A DNA stretch of 10,318 nt from an uncultured Eubacterium sp. (GTDB lineage Bacteria > Bacillota > Clostridia > Lachnospirales > Lachnospiraceae): assembly GCA_946611445.1 (NCBI GenBank), contig CAMODP010000060.1:1-10318 (forward strand), read 5' to 3'. Below are positions 1 through 7,039 of the stretch, in pieces. The notes below the pieces were generated by a model that saw only the letters and a program-made list of their open reading frames with translations, did no database searches and was not told the origin of the DNA. The position numbers and the translations under genes were made by a program. Position 1 is the stretch's first letter. Each line of letters begins with the position of its first letter.

Positions 1-224
1 TTCCGGGCCGGCGTCCGCGGCGGCCGGGTCTTTCCTGGCCCGGGCGGCATAGTCGAGCAGGCTCGGACCTGCGCAGCAGCGGACATCCGGATATTCCCGG
101 TTTCCGGGCCGGCGTCCGCGGCGGCCGGGTCTTTCCTGGCCCGGGCGGCATAGTCGGGCAGGCTCGGACCTGCGCAGCAGCGGACATCCGGATATCCCGT
201 TTTTCGGATTGGCGTACGAGGCAT
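1..224 (-). CDS. possible repeat-encoded ORF after smc, partial (3' end outside window)
   Basis: A tentative reading frame starts at the ATG at 222-224. GAGGAG at 229-234 overlaps the smc stop codon and lies four bases upstream, the same spacing seen before the ATPase gene at 8163. The frame stays open to the left edge, about 74 codons, and crosses the 101-bp repeats. The predicted product starts MPRTPIRKTGYPDVRCC and is rich in Pro, Arg, Ala and Gly. It resembles no family I know. Openness alone is weak evidence, because GC-rich DNA has few stops and all three minus frames are open here. In related bacteria ftsY often follows smc, but nothing visible resembles FtsY. The array may equally be non-coding spacer. 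Confidence 0.2.
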   Translation of the reverse strand, partial: MPRTPIRKTGYPDVRCCAGPSLPDYAARARKDPAAADAGPETGNIRMSAAAQVRACSTMPPGPGKTRPPRTPAR

Positions 225-229
225 CCATC
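1..229. repeat. GC-rich tandem repeat, 101-bp period, open at left edge
   Basis: Two full units are visible, at 1-101 and 102-202, plus a degenerate partial third unit from about 203 to 224. The two full units are nearly identical, differing by one substitution at unit position 56 (A versus G) and a few bases at the unit end. Each unit is very GC-rich and can fold: GCAGG at 57-61 pairs with CCTGC at 68-72, and CCGGGCC at 3-9 pairs with GGCCCGG at 37-43. Because 101 is not a multiple of three, the reading frame shifts at each unit. On the minus strand no unit contains TAA, TAG or TGA in any frame. On the plus strand each unit carries one TAG. The array is cut by the window edge, so its copy number is unknown. 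It starts right after the smc stop codon. Confidence 0.93.
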
Positions 230-232
230 TCC

Positions 233-3200
233 TCACTTATCCAGCTGCGCCTCCACCAGGTCAACAGACACGAGAGCCGAGACACCTTTTTCCTGCATGG
301 TTATGCCGTACAGGCGGTCCGCTGCATTCATGGTGCCGCGCCTGTGCGTAATGATGATAAACTGCGTATTTTTCGTCAGTCTGTGCAGATATTTTGCGAA
401 CCGGACGACGTTGTTGTCGTCGAGGGCGGCTTCGATCTCATCCAGCAGGCAGAACGGCGAAGGCTTCAGGTTCTGTATGGCGAACAGCAGCGCGATTGCG
501 GTCAGGGCCTTTTCCCCGCCGGAGAGCTGCATCATATTCTGCAGTTTTTTGCCGGGCGGCTGTGATATGATCACGATGCCGCACTCCAGCAGGTCTTCGC
601 CTTCCACGAGCTCCAGCGTTCCTTTTCCGCCGCCGAACAGCTGCCGGAAGGCCTTGTCAAATTCCTCGCGGATCAGGGCGAACTTCTCGCGGAACTGCTT
701 CCGCATTCCTTCATCCAGTTCGCCGATGATTCCCTGCAGCGTTTCCGTCGCCTGGACCAGATCCTGCTGCTGGCCCGACAGGAAGCCGTGGCGTTCCTTC
801 AGTTCCCTGTATTCTTCGATCGCGCTGACATTGACGTTGCCAAGGCTCCGGATCTCTTCGCGCAGGCCGCGGATTTCCTTTTTCAGGGAACCTGGCTCAG
901 CGGGCTCATCAAACACATATTTTTCCGCCTGATCGGGCGTCAGTTCGTATTCTTCATACAGATAGCTGATCCGTGCTTCCCGGGCGGACTCCAGCTTCTC
1001 GAGCGCGTTTTCCAGGCGCATATACTCCTGGCTCATCTGGGTCTTCTGCTCTGAGAGCTCGTCTCTCTGCTCGAAAAATGTACGGTGCGAGCGGTTCAGC
1101 TCCTCTTTCTGTCTGGTAAAGCCGTCCATGGCCGCTTCACACGCTTCAACCGTGCCTCTGCGCTGGGTGATTTCTTCCTGCAGCCGGTCTATCTCCGCCT
1201 GCTTTTCCCCTGTGCCTTCCTGCTCTTCCCGGATGTTCTGCAGCAGCCCGGTCATTTCTTCATCGAGTCTGTTCAGCTCCGTGCGCGTCATCTGCAGGCG
1301 CTCTTCCATGAAGCCGCTCTGTTCCTGCAGTCTCGTCCATTCCTGGCGCGCGCGGTCCTGTTCACGGAGCGTCTCCTGCTCTTTTTCCTGCAGCTCCCGG
1401 ATGGACTGCGACAGCGCCTGCAGCCGCTCTCCGATTCTTTCCTCCTGCTCTCTGGATTCCTCCAGTTCCAGGTCGATGACCGCGCGCTTTTCCGTAATCT
1501 CCGCGATCTGCTGCTCTGTCTCCTGACGTTCCCGCTGCAGCTTCGCGTATTCCGCGCGGGATTCCTCCGCTCTCTGCAGGGCAGCGTCCCGGTTCAGGGC
1601 AGCCGTGTTCTGCCGCAGATACAGCTTCTGGAGTTCATCTCCCATCTCCGTAAGGCTGTCCCGCAGGGCATTCCGCCGGGTGCGGTTTTCTTCGACAGAA
1701 GCCTGCATGGCCTCCATCTCTTTTTTCAGCGCGCGGACGCTGGCGTCCAGCTCGTCTATCTCTCTTTTCCGTCCGAGAAGGTTGCTCTTGTAGCGGAAGG
1801 AACCGCCGGTCATGGAGCCGCCCGGGCTGAGCAGTTCGCCTTCCAGTGTGACCATGCGGACACTCTGCCGGTATTTGCGGCCGATTCGGATCGCGTGGTC
1901 AATCGTATCCACCACGACTGTCCTGCCGAGCAGGCGGTTCACAACGCCCTTGTACACGTTCTGGCAGGATACCAGATCATCCGCCTTTCCCAGTACGCCT
2001 TCTTCCCTGAGAACAGCAGGACGGTCGAAGGGCTGCTCCTCCTTCATGGCCGTCAGCGGCAGGAAGGTTGCCCTGCCGTAGTGTCCGCGCTTCAGATACT
2101 CTATAAGGTACTTGGCCGTGTTTTCATTGTCAGTGACAATATTCTGCAGGCTTCCGCCCAGAGCCGTCTCGATGGCCGTCTCATATTTCTTTTCCGTGCG
2201 GATCAGATCCGCCACCACGCCGTGGATGCCGGGATTGCTGTCCTTCTGCTCCATGACGCGGCGTATGCTGTTGCCGTAGCCCTCATACCGCTCTGCGATG
2301 TTGCGCAGGGATTCCAGGCGCGAGGCCTCACGGTGATAGGCGCTCTGCCCGATCTCCAGCTGTCTGCTCTGTTCGTCTATGACCTTTCGCAGTCCAGCTG
2401 TTTCTTTCTCTGTCTTTTCTGTCTTTTTTTTCAGCGCCTCTGCCTGTTCCGTGACAGAAGCCAGCTCTTCTTCGAGCTTTTTCAGGATCTCTTCTCCCGC
2501 GGCGCTTTCGCGCTTCATCTCCAGCATGCGGGAGGTCACCTCAGCCTGACGGATGCCGATCTGTTCGAGCATGGTATCATACCGCTGCCGTCTCTCACGG
2601 ATAGCCGTCCTGCCGTTCAGCAGGTCAATGGTGTCATTTCTGCCCTGTGTCTCTTCCCTGGCGCGGCTGCTGATCTCTTCCTGCACATCAGACGCCGCCT
2701 TTTCTGCAGTCTTTTTTGCCGCCTCAGCTTCTGACAGTGCCTCCGCGAGGGCTTTTCTGTCCTGCTCCTCCCGGACGAGCGTCTCCTGTCTCTGTTTTTT
2801 CTCCTCCTGCAGAGCGTGCTGACGCTCCAGAAACATCTCGCTGTTTCTCCGGGCCGTGCGCAGCTGCTCCTCCAGAACCCGGATCTGCCCCTCCGCCTGC
2901 TGGGCAAGCAGGGCTTCTGCCTGGGACTGTTCCCGCATATGGCCGACTCTCTCGTCAATAGCCTCCAGCTGCTGTTCTACGCGGTCATACTCCTGCCTGG
3001 TTTTCTCGAAGGCCTCGTCGATAGAACGGATCTGTTCCTGCGCGATTTCCATATTGGTGCGGATCTGCCCGGACTGCTCCTCCGATTTCCGGGACTCCGT
3101 CTGATACAGCCGGATGTCCAGGAGCCGCAGGCTGTCCCGCTTTTTCAGATAGATTTCGGCCTTCTCCGCCTGCGACCGGAGCGGACCCAGCTGCCTGGTG

Positions 3201-3793
3201 AGTTCGCTGAGAATGTCATTGACCCTTACCAGGTTCGCTTCCTCCGATTCCAGCTTGCGGATCGTAGCAGTCTTTCTGCGCTTGAATTTTACGATGCCGG
3301 CAGCCTCGTCGAACAGGGCCCGCCGGTCCTCCGGTTTTCCGCTCAGAATCTGATCGATCTGTCCCTGTCCGATGATCGAATATCCTTCCTTGCCGATGCC
3401 GGTGTCATAGAACAGCTCGTTGATATCGCGCAGCCGGCAGTTCCTGCCGTTCAGCAGGTATTCGCTCTCACCGGACCGGTACAGCCGGCGGGTCACGGTG
3501 ATCTCCTCGGCATCATAATTCAGCTGGCGGTCCGCATTGTCCAGCGTGATGGCAACAGAAGCAAATCCCAGGGCTTTGCGGTTCTCCGTCCCGGAAAAAA
3601 TGACATCCTGCATGTTGCCTCCGCGCAGCTGCCTGGCGCTCTGTTCTCCGAGCACCCACCGCACGGCATCCGCGACATTGCTCTTGCCGCTGCCGTTCGG
3701 CCCCACGATACCGGTAATCCCGTCATGGAAATCGAGACGCATTTTATTTGCGAAGGATTTGAAACCCTGCAGTTCCATACTCTTCAGATACAT
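233..3793 (-). CDS. smc: Chromosome segregation protein SMC
   Basis: SMC is the core ATPase of the bacterial condensin complex, which acts with ScpA and ScpB on the nucleoid to organise and separate chromosomes. The protein is about 1186 residues, the normal family length. It has an N-terminal head with Walker A GPNGSGKS at residues 31-38, a long coiled coil from about 170 to 505, a hinge at about 520-670 with the glycine-rich GELLSPGGSMTGGS, and a second coiled coil to about 1025. The C-terminal head carries the signature LSGGEK near 1090 and Walker B FCLLDEIEAALDD near 1115. I chose the ATG at 3793: it gives the family N-terminus MYLKSMELQGFKSF and has AAGGGG at 3804-3809 at ten bases' spacing. 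The in-frame ATG at 3802 would sit one base from that site. The rnc stop codon is one base upstream, so the two genes are surely co-transcribed. Confidence 0.98.
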   Translation of the reverse strand: MYLKSMELQGFKSFANKMRLDFHDGITGIVGPNGSGKSNVADAVRWVLGEQSARQLRGGNMQDVIFSGTENRKALGFASVAITLDNADRQLNYDAEEITVTRRLYRSGESEYLLNGRNCRLRDINELFYDTGIGKEGYSIIGQGQIDQILSGKPEDRRALFDEAAGIVKFKRRKTATIRKLESEEANLVRVNDILSELTRQLGPLRSQAEKAEIYLKKRDSLRLLDIRLYQTESRKSEEQSGQIRTNMEIAQEQIRSIDEAFEKTRQEYDRVEQQLEAIDERVGHMREQSQAEALLAQQAEGQIRVLEEQLRTARRNSEMFLERQHALQEEKKQRQETLVREEQDRKALAEALSEAEAAKKTAEKAASDVQEEISSRAREETQGRNDTIDLLNGRTAIRERRQRYDTMLEQIGIRQAEVTSRMLEMKRESAAGEEILKKLEEELASVTEQAEALKKKTEKTEKETAGLRKVIDEQSRQLEIGQSAYHREASRLESLRNIAERYEGYGNSIRRVMEQKDSNPGIHGVVADLIRTEKKYETAIETALGGSLQNIVTDNENTAKYLIEYLKRGHYGRATFLPLTAMKEEQPFDRPAVLREEGVLGKADDLVSCQNVYKGVVNRLLGRTVVVDTIDHAIRIGRKYRQSVRMVTLEGELLSPGGSMTGGSFRYKSNLLGRKREIDELDASVRALKKEMEAMQASVEENRTRRNALRDSLTEMGDELQKLYLRQNTAALNRDAALQRAEESRAEYAKLQRERQETEQQIAEITEKRAVIDLELEESREQEERIGERLQALSQSIRELQEKEQETLREQDRARQEWTRLQEQSGFMEERLQMTRTELNRLDEEMTGLLQNIREEQEGTGEKQAEIDRLQEEITQRRGTVEACEAAMDGFTRQKEELNRSHRTFFEQRDELSEQKTQMSQEYMRLENALEKLESAREARISYLYEEYELTPDQAEKYVFDEPAEPGSLKKEIRGLREEIRSLGNVNVSAIEEYRELKERHGFLSGQQQDLVQATETLQGIIGELDEGMRKQFREKFALIREEFDKAFRQLFGGGKGTLELVEGEDLLECGIVIISQPPGKKLQNMMQLSGGEKALTAIALLFAIQNLKPSPFCLLDEIEAALDDNNVVRFAKYLHRLTKNTQFIIITHRRGTMNAADRLYGITMQEKGVSALVSVDLVEAQLDK

Positions 3794-3794
3794 A

Positions 3795-4487
3795 TCAGTC
3801 ATTCCCCTTCAGCCTGATCAGCGCATGGTAGGCCGCTTTCTGCTCAGCCGCCTTTTTCGACCGGCCGTCTCCCTCTCCCAGCACTTCCTCACCCAGATAC
3901 ACGCGCACCGTAAACAATCTGGCGTGGTCCGGCCCTGTCTGGGATACCGTCTCATATCGGATCACGTCGCCGTCCTTTTTCTGCAGGCGTTCCTGCAGGA
4001 TCGTCTTGCTGTCCGAAAACAGCCGCTTGTGCTCAATATCATTGAGAACCGTCCGGAGAATAAAGGAGCGGGCTTTCTCCAGACCGCCGTCCCTGTAGAC
4101 GGCGCCGATCAGCGCCTCCAGCGCGTCCGACACGAGAGAATCTCTCTGACGGCCTCCCGTCTGTTCCTCTCCCTTTCCCAGCAGCAGGAACGCCGGCAGT
4201 CCGATCTCCCTGGCATCCATCGCGAGGGTAGGTTCGCACACGAGACTGGCCCGCAGGCGGGTCAGGTCGCCTTCCGGCATATCCGGGCACTTCTCACAGA
4301 GATACTCACTGGATATCAGCTCCAGCACTGCGTCGCCCAGAAACTCCAGCCGCTCATTGCTTCCGGCATGTCCGGTCCTGTTTTCATTTGCAAACGATGT
4401 ATGCGTCATGGCCTGGCGCAGAAGGGAAGGGTCACGGAACGTATGGCCGCATATGGCTTCCAGTTGTTTCCAGTTGTTCTGTGTCAT
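3795..4487 (-). CDS. rnc: Ribonuclease III
   Basis: RNase III cleaves double-stranded RNA in the cytoplasm, including the rRNA precursor. The protein is 230 residues from the chosen start, normal for the family. The nuclease domain carries the signature NERLEFLGDAVL at residues 44-55 and DSLVSDALEALIGAVYRDGG around 116-135. By alignment with the E. coli enzyme, the metal-binding residues are E45, D52, D121 and E124, all present. A double-stranded RNA-binding domain fills about 158-225, ending with the usual GRSKKAAEQKAAYHAL. I prefer the ATG at 4485-4487 over the first ATG at 4505, because GGAG at 4494-4497 sits six bases before it while nothing resembling a ribosome binding site precedes the earlier ATG pair. 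smc follows at once. An intrinsic terminator lies upstream, so expression needs read-through or a weak promoter I could not identify. Confidence 0.97.
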   Translation of the reverse strand: MTQNNWKQLEAICGHTFRDPSLLRQAMTHTSFANENRTGHAGSNERLEFLGDAVLELISSEYLCEKCPDMPEGDLTRLRASLVCEPTLAMDAREIGLPAFLLLGKGEEQTGGRQRDSLVSDALEALIGAVYRDGGLEKARSFILRTVLNDIEHKRLFSDSKTILQERLQKKDGDVIRYETVSQTGPDHARLFTVRVYLGEEVLGEGDGRSKKAAEQKAAYHALIRLKGND

Positions 4488-4540
4488 ACATTTCTCCGGC
4501 ATCATCTGTAATGTTAAAGTGTCTTCGAAAGATCAAACTG

Positions 4541-4580
4541 AAAAAACTGCCCCGGGAGTACAAATCCTCCGCGGGGCAGT
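4541..4580 (-). terminator. Rho-independent terminator between plsX and rnc
   Basis: On the minus strand ACTGCCCCG pairs with CGGGGCAGT, and the stem continues inward with GGAG/CTCC around a one-base bulge. A run of six T follows at 4541-4546. The hairpin begins 18 bases after the plsX stop codon and ends 53 bases before the rnc start. It should end most transcripts from plsX, or act as a partial attenuator in front of rnc-smc. Confidence 0.9.
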
Positions 4581-4598
4581 CCTCACATCAGTCACATG

Positions 4599-5627
4599 TT
4601 ATTCGTTTTCCCGCGCCGCTTTTTCCTTAGCCAGGTATGCCTTGATCCGGCCGTTCACATCCTGTTCGTAGAACTGGACGCACTGCAGAACCGTGTTGCG
4701 GAATTCGTTTGCCCGGGAATTGCCGTGGGTTTTTACTACCAGTCCCTGCAGTCCCAGCAGCGGAGCGCCGCCATATCCTGAGGTATCAAACTCCTTCAGC
4801 GTCTTTTTCAGGGCCGGTTTGACCAGCAGGCCGCCCACCTTTGCGCGGGGAGAACTGTACAGACCCTCCCGGATCTTTGCGAGAAGAGACGCCGCCACGC
4901 CCTCATACAGCTTCAGGATGACGTTGCCGACAAATGCCTCTGTGACATAGACATCGGCGGCGCCTGCCGGGATATCCCGTGCCTCCACATTGCCGATGAA
5001 ATGAATATCCGGGCACGCCTCCAGCAGCGGATAGACCTCCTTGCACAGCGCGTTGCCTTTTTCCGCCTCCGCGCCGATGTTGACCAGACCTACCCGGGGC
5101 TTTTCAACATGACAGATCTCCTTCATATAGATAGAGCCCATGACTGCAAACTGGACGAGATGCGCCGGTCTGGAATCCACACTGGCCCCGCAGTCAATCA
5201 GGAGAGAAACACCCTTCTCAGTAGGAATCAGCGGAGCGAGCGGAGCCCGCTGCACGCCGCGGATCTTCTTCACAATAGCCTGTCCGCCGACCAGAACTGC
5301 GCCGGTATTCCCGGAAGACACGAAGGCATCCGCTTCACCGCGATGCACCAGATTCAGTCCCACAACCAGGGAAGAATCCTTCTTGCCCTGGATCGCCTTC
5401 ACCGGCGGTTCTGCTGTCTCTATCACCTCGCGGGCATCGACAATCCGCACCCGTCCCTCCGGCCACTGCAGACCGGACATCTCTTTCCGGATCAGTTCCT
5501 CCTGACCGACCAGGATCACACAGATCCTGTCATCTGCCTGCAGCGCCTCCAGGGCGCCTTTTACCGGTTCCGCAGGCGCATAGTCACCGCCCATGGCATC
5601 CACGGCTACGCGTACGATCTCACCCAT
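4599..5627 (-). CDS. plsX: Phosphate acyltransferase PlsX
   Basis: PlsX converts acyl-ACP and phosphate to acyl-phosphate, the substrate that PlsY uses for the first acylation of glycerol-3-phosphate in phospholipid synthesis. It is a soluble protein that works at the membrane surface. The 342-residue length fits the family. Visible motifs are VAVDAMGGDYAP at the N-terminus, SSGNTGAVLVGG near 105, IDCGASVDSRP near 144, AFVGNVILKLYEG near 230, FDTSGYGGAPLLGL near 284 and the late KTHGNS. The ATG at 5627 has GGAGAAG at 5634-5640, with nine bases between GGAG and the ATG. Upstream is a 240-base structured spacer after a lipoprotein gene. Downstream, acpP, the usual next gene and the source of its acyl carrier, is missing, and a terminator follows instead. 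Confidence 0.97.
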   Translation of the reverse strand: MGEIVRVAVDAMGGDYAPAEPVKGALEALQADDRICVILVGQEELIRKEMSGLQWPEGRVRIVDAREVIETAEPPVKAIQGKKDSSLVVGLNLVHRGEADAFVSSGNTGAVLVGGQAIVKKIRGVQRAPLAPLIPTEKGVSLLIDCGASVDSRPAHLVQFAVMGSIYMKEICHVEKPRVGLVNIGAEAEKGNALCKEVYPLLEACPDIHFIGNVEARDIPAGAADVYVTEAFVGNVILKLYEGVAASLLAKIREGLYSSPRAKVGGLLVKPALKKTLKEFDTSGYGGAPLLGLQGLVVKTHGNSRANEFRNTVLQCVQFYEQDVNGRIKAYLAKEKAARENE

Positions 5628-5689
5628 AGTATTCTTCTCCGTTGTTAGTATTTCTGCACGGCGCCGTCATCATAATACACTTCTTCTTT

Positions 5690-5858
5690 CAAGTCCGGCT
5701 CTGCCGGACTTGCGCCGGGCTGCGCGTCAGCTCTGCTGACAATTTTCCCCTGCGCAGCCCTGGCATCCGCCGGAGGCATACTCAGAAGGAGATTGGACTC
5801 CTCCTGAGAAGACTTGATTTTTCCCCCCACCTACAGAGGAGGGGGCCATCTCCTTCTG
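5690..5858 (-). other. structured inverted-repeat region upstream of plsX (cis-regulatory RNA or REP/MITE-like element)
   Basis: The gap 5628-5867 holds no convincing gene but is full of hairpins, listed here in minus-strand order. Arm A, CAGAAGGAGAT (5858-5848), is the exact reverse complement of arm C, ATCTCCTTCTG (5793-5783). A GC hairpin lies between them: CCCCC (5845-5841) with GGGGG (5828-5824), extended by a further CC/GG. Arm B, CTCAGGAGGAG (5808-5798), also pairs with arm C extended to CTCCTTCTGAG (5791-5781) across a six-base loop. That is eleven pairs including one G-U. A-C and B-C exclude each other. Next comes GGGCTGCGC (5760-5752) with GCGCAGCCC (5725-5717), enclosing GTCAGC-AGA-GCTGAC (5740-5726). 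Last is CAAGTCCGGC-AGA-GCCGGACTTG (5712-5690), a perfect ten-pair stem. No T-run follows any stem, so none is an intrinsic terminator. The arms are seen directly; the role is inferred. I recognise no known riboswitch class. Confidence 0.7.
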
Positions 5859-5867
5859 GGTATATTA

Positions 5868-6704
5868 CTATTCGGCAGGCTGTTCCTCGACAGGCTGCTC
5901 TGTCTGTTCCGGAGCCGCCTCCTCCGGTGCAGTTTCTTCTGCAGGTGCTGCTTCCGCAGCCGGCTCTTCTGCCGGAGCTGCTTCTACCACTTCCTCTTCC
6001 GGCAGGGCAATGGTCTCCTCTTCCGGACCGGTAATGATCGGCTGACCGCTGGCAATGTCGATCAGATTGCCGCTGTCATCCACAACGAAGCCTTCATCAT
6101 TGAATGTATAAATGGTTCCGTCAATCGTCATGGAAATACCGGCGGGAAATTTGCCGTCATCGCGGCAGATATACTGGTAACCGCCGTTGTCGGCATTCTG
6201 CTGCCAGTACATATTATCCCACACAGACACTTCACTGACCGTGCTGGTCCCCATATTGACCTTGCCGCCGACGGTATTGACGGCCACAACATAATAATAC
6301 CAGGTTCCCTTCATCGATGTGTCCGGGGCATAGGTATCACCGGTCGCGCCGGAAATGGCCGTTCCGCCGCCATTGCTCTGTACATTGTTGCGGTACCACT
6401 GGTAAGAAATCAGACCTCCGTCAGGAGAAGTCGCGATCATCTGCAGGGCAATCGGTGTGTCCTTTGTCACAGCGGTCCTTGCGGCGGCCTGAACGGCAAA
6501 CTCCGGAACGGCAATGCTCTCATCTATGTCATAGACGGCAAATGTCTCATTTACAGTTTCTTTTTCGGCTGTGGACTCCTCCGCCTCAGAATCGGTCACA
6601 AGATCGACAACCCGCTCCATGGCGCCGGTAAACGAACAGCCGGACAGCATTACGGAGATGCCGAGCATCGCCGAAACTGCCGCATAAAGTCTTTTCCCTG
6701 TCAT
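5868..6704 (-). CDS. Predicted lipoprotein with an Ig-like domain and an acidic Pro/Glu/Ala tail
   Basis: A 278-residue protein probably anchored on the outer face of the cytoplasmic membrane. It has a lipoprotein signal peptide: MTGKRLYAAV, then a hydrophobic stretch and the lipobox LSGC, so Cys23 would be lipidated. Residues about 80-162 look like a bacterial Ig-like domain (ISYQWYRNN, then GATGDTYAPDTSMKGTWYYYVVAVNT). Residues about 163-212 (MTIDGTIYTFNDEGFVV) loosely resemble cell-wall-binding repeats. The tail from 227 is low-complexity Pro/Glu/Ala, and the gene ends with two adjacent stops, TAG TAA. I chose the ATG at 6704 with GAGGTG at 6714-6719, nine bases away; the upstream GTG at 6716 overlaps that site. 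The function is unknown, perhaps adhesion or wall binding. It lies between rpmF and plsX with a terminator just upstream, so it may be expressed by read-through from the rpmF promoter. Confidence 0.85.
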   Translation of the reverse strand: MTGKRLYAAVSAMLGISVMLSGCSFTGAMERVVDLVTDSEAEESTAEKETVNETFAVYDIDESIAVPEFAVQAAARTAVTKDTPIALQMIATSPDGGLISYQWYRNNVQSNGGGTAISGATGDTYAPDTSMKGTWYYYVVAVNTVGGKVNMGTSTVSEVSVWDNMYWQQNADNGGYQYICRDDGKFPAGISMTIDGTIYTFNDEGFVVDDSGNLIDIASGQPIITGPEEETIALPEEEVVEAAPAEEPAAEAAPAEETAPEEAAPEQTEQPVEEQPAE

Positions 6705-6733
6705 GATATGTGCCACCTCGCGTTTCTGTTTTT

Positions 6734-6766
6734 AAAAAAAGGCCGGACGCATGAGCGACGGCCTTT
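6734..6766 (-). terminator. Rho-independent terminator after rpmF
   Basis: On the minus strand AAAGGCC (6766-6760) pairs with GGCCTTT (6744-6738). An inner G-C pair and CGC/GCG close a TCAT loop, and the hairpin ends in a run of seven T at 6734-6740. It begins 16 bases after the rpmF stop and lies 29 bases before the lipoprotein start. That space is too short for a separate promoter, so the terminator probably also limits transcription into the lipoprotein gene. Confidence 0.93.
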
Positions 6767-6782
6767 CACCAATCCTGTTTCA

Positions 6783-6968
6783 TCAGGCTTCTTCCATGTT
6801 GATGACCTGCTTCTTGTTATAAGTGCCACAGGCCTTGCAGACTCTGTGCGGCATCATCAGTGCTCCGCACTTGCTGCACTTTACCAGATTCGGAACAGAC
6901 ATTTTCCAGTTCGCTCTTCTCTGGTCTCTGTGAGACTTGGAAGATTTATTCTTCGGACAGATGGACAT
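6783..6968 (-). CDS. rpmF: Large-subunit ribosomal protein bL32
   Basis: bL32 is a small protein of the 50S ribosomal subunit. The 61-residue sequence has the family pattern SSKSHRDQRRANWK followed by VPNLVKCSKCG and PHRVCKACGTYNKKQVI. Two CxxC pairs (C31/C34 and C44/C47) form the zinc ribbon, so this is the zinc-binding form. The N-terminus MSICPKNK differs from the more usual MAVPK start by an insertion, which is a mild oddity. The ATG is preceded by AGGAGGTG at 6974-6981 at five bases' spacing, a near-perfect ribosome binding site. A consensus promoter lies upstream and a terminator follows, so most of its mRNA should be monocistronic. The yceD (DUF177) gene that often precedes rpmF is not here; a TadZ-like gene lies upstream instead. 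Confidence 0.97.
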   Translation of the reverse strand: MSICPKNKSSKSHRDQRRANWKMSVPNLVKCSKCGALMMPHRVCKACGTYNKKQVINMEEA

Positions 6969-7039
6969 CGAAACACCTCCTCATTTTATCATTCTTCAAG
7001 CAGGCTCGAGACCCACTATTTTTTCAATCGCACTTTGCC

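Noticed and set aside
1..229. CRISPR array at the left edge
   Set aside because: The units are contiguous 101-bp tandem repeats without short conserved repeats separated by unique spacers.
1085..2734. Long plus-strand ORF of 549 codons
   Set aside because: It lies entirely antisense to the clear smc coiled-coil coding sequence, has no family resemblance and is rich in Leu/Phe as expected from the complement of Glu/Lys/Gln-rich codons.
2816..4511. Plus-strand ORFs of 333 and 324 codons opposite smc and rnc
   Set aside because: They are antisense shadows of two well-identified genes, with no ribosome binding site or recognisable domain.
4506..4540. Promoter for rnc-smc downstream of the terminator
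   Set aside because: TTGATC and TAACAT are present but only 14 bases apart, too short for a standard sigma-A promoter.
5645..5830. Minus-strand ORF of 61 codons between the lipoprotein gene and plsX (or 44 codons from the ATG near 5779)
   Set aside because: The GTG start has no ribosome binding site, the AGGAGGAG upstream of the inner ATG is too far away, the product resembles nothing known, and the bases are dominated by inverted repeats. A leader peptide cannot be fully excluded.
5821..5846. Intrinsic terminator formed by the C-run/G-run hairpin
   Set aside because: On the minus strand the stem is followed by A residues, not T, so it lacks the needed U-tract. It is counted as part of the structured region.
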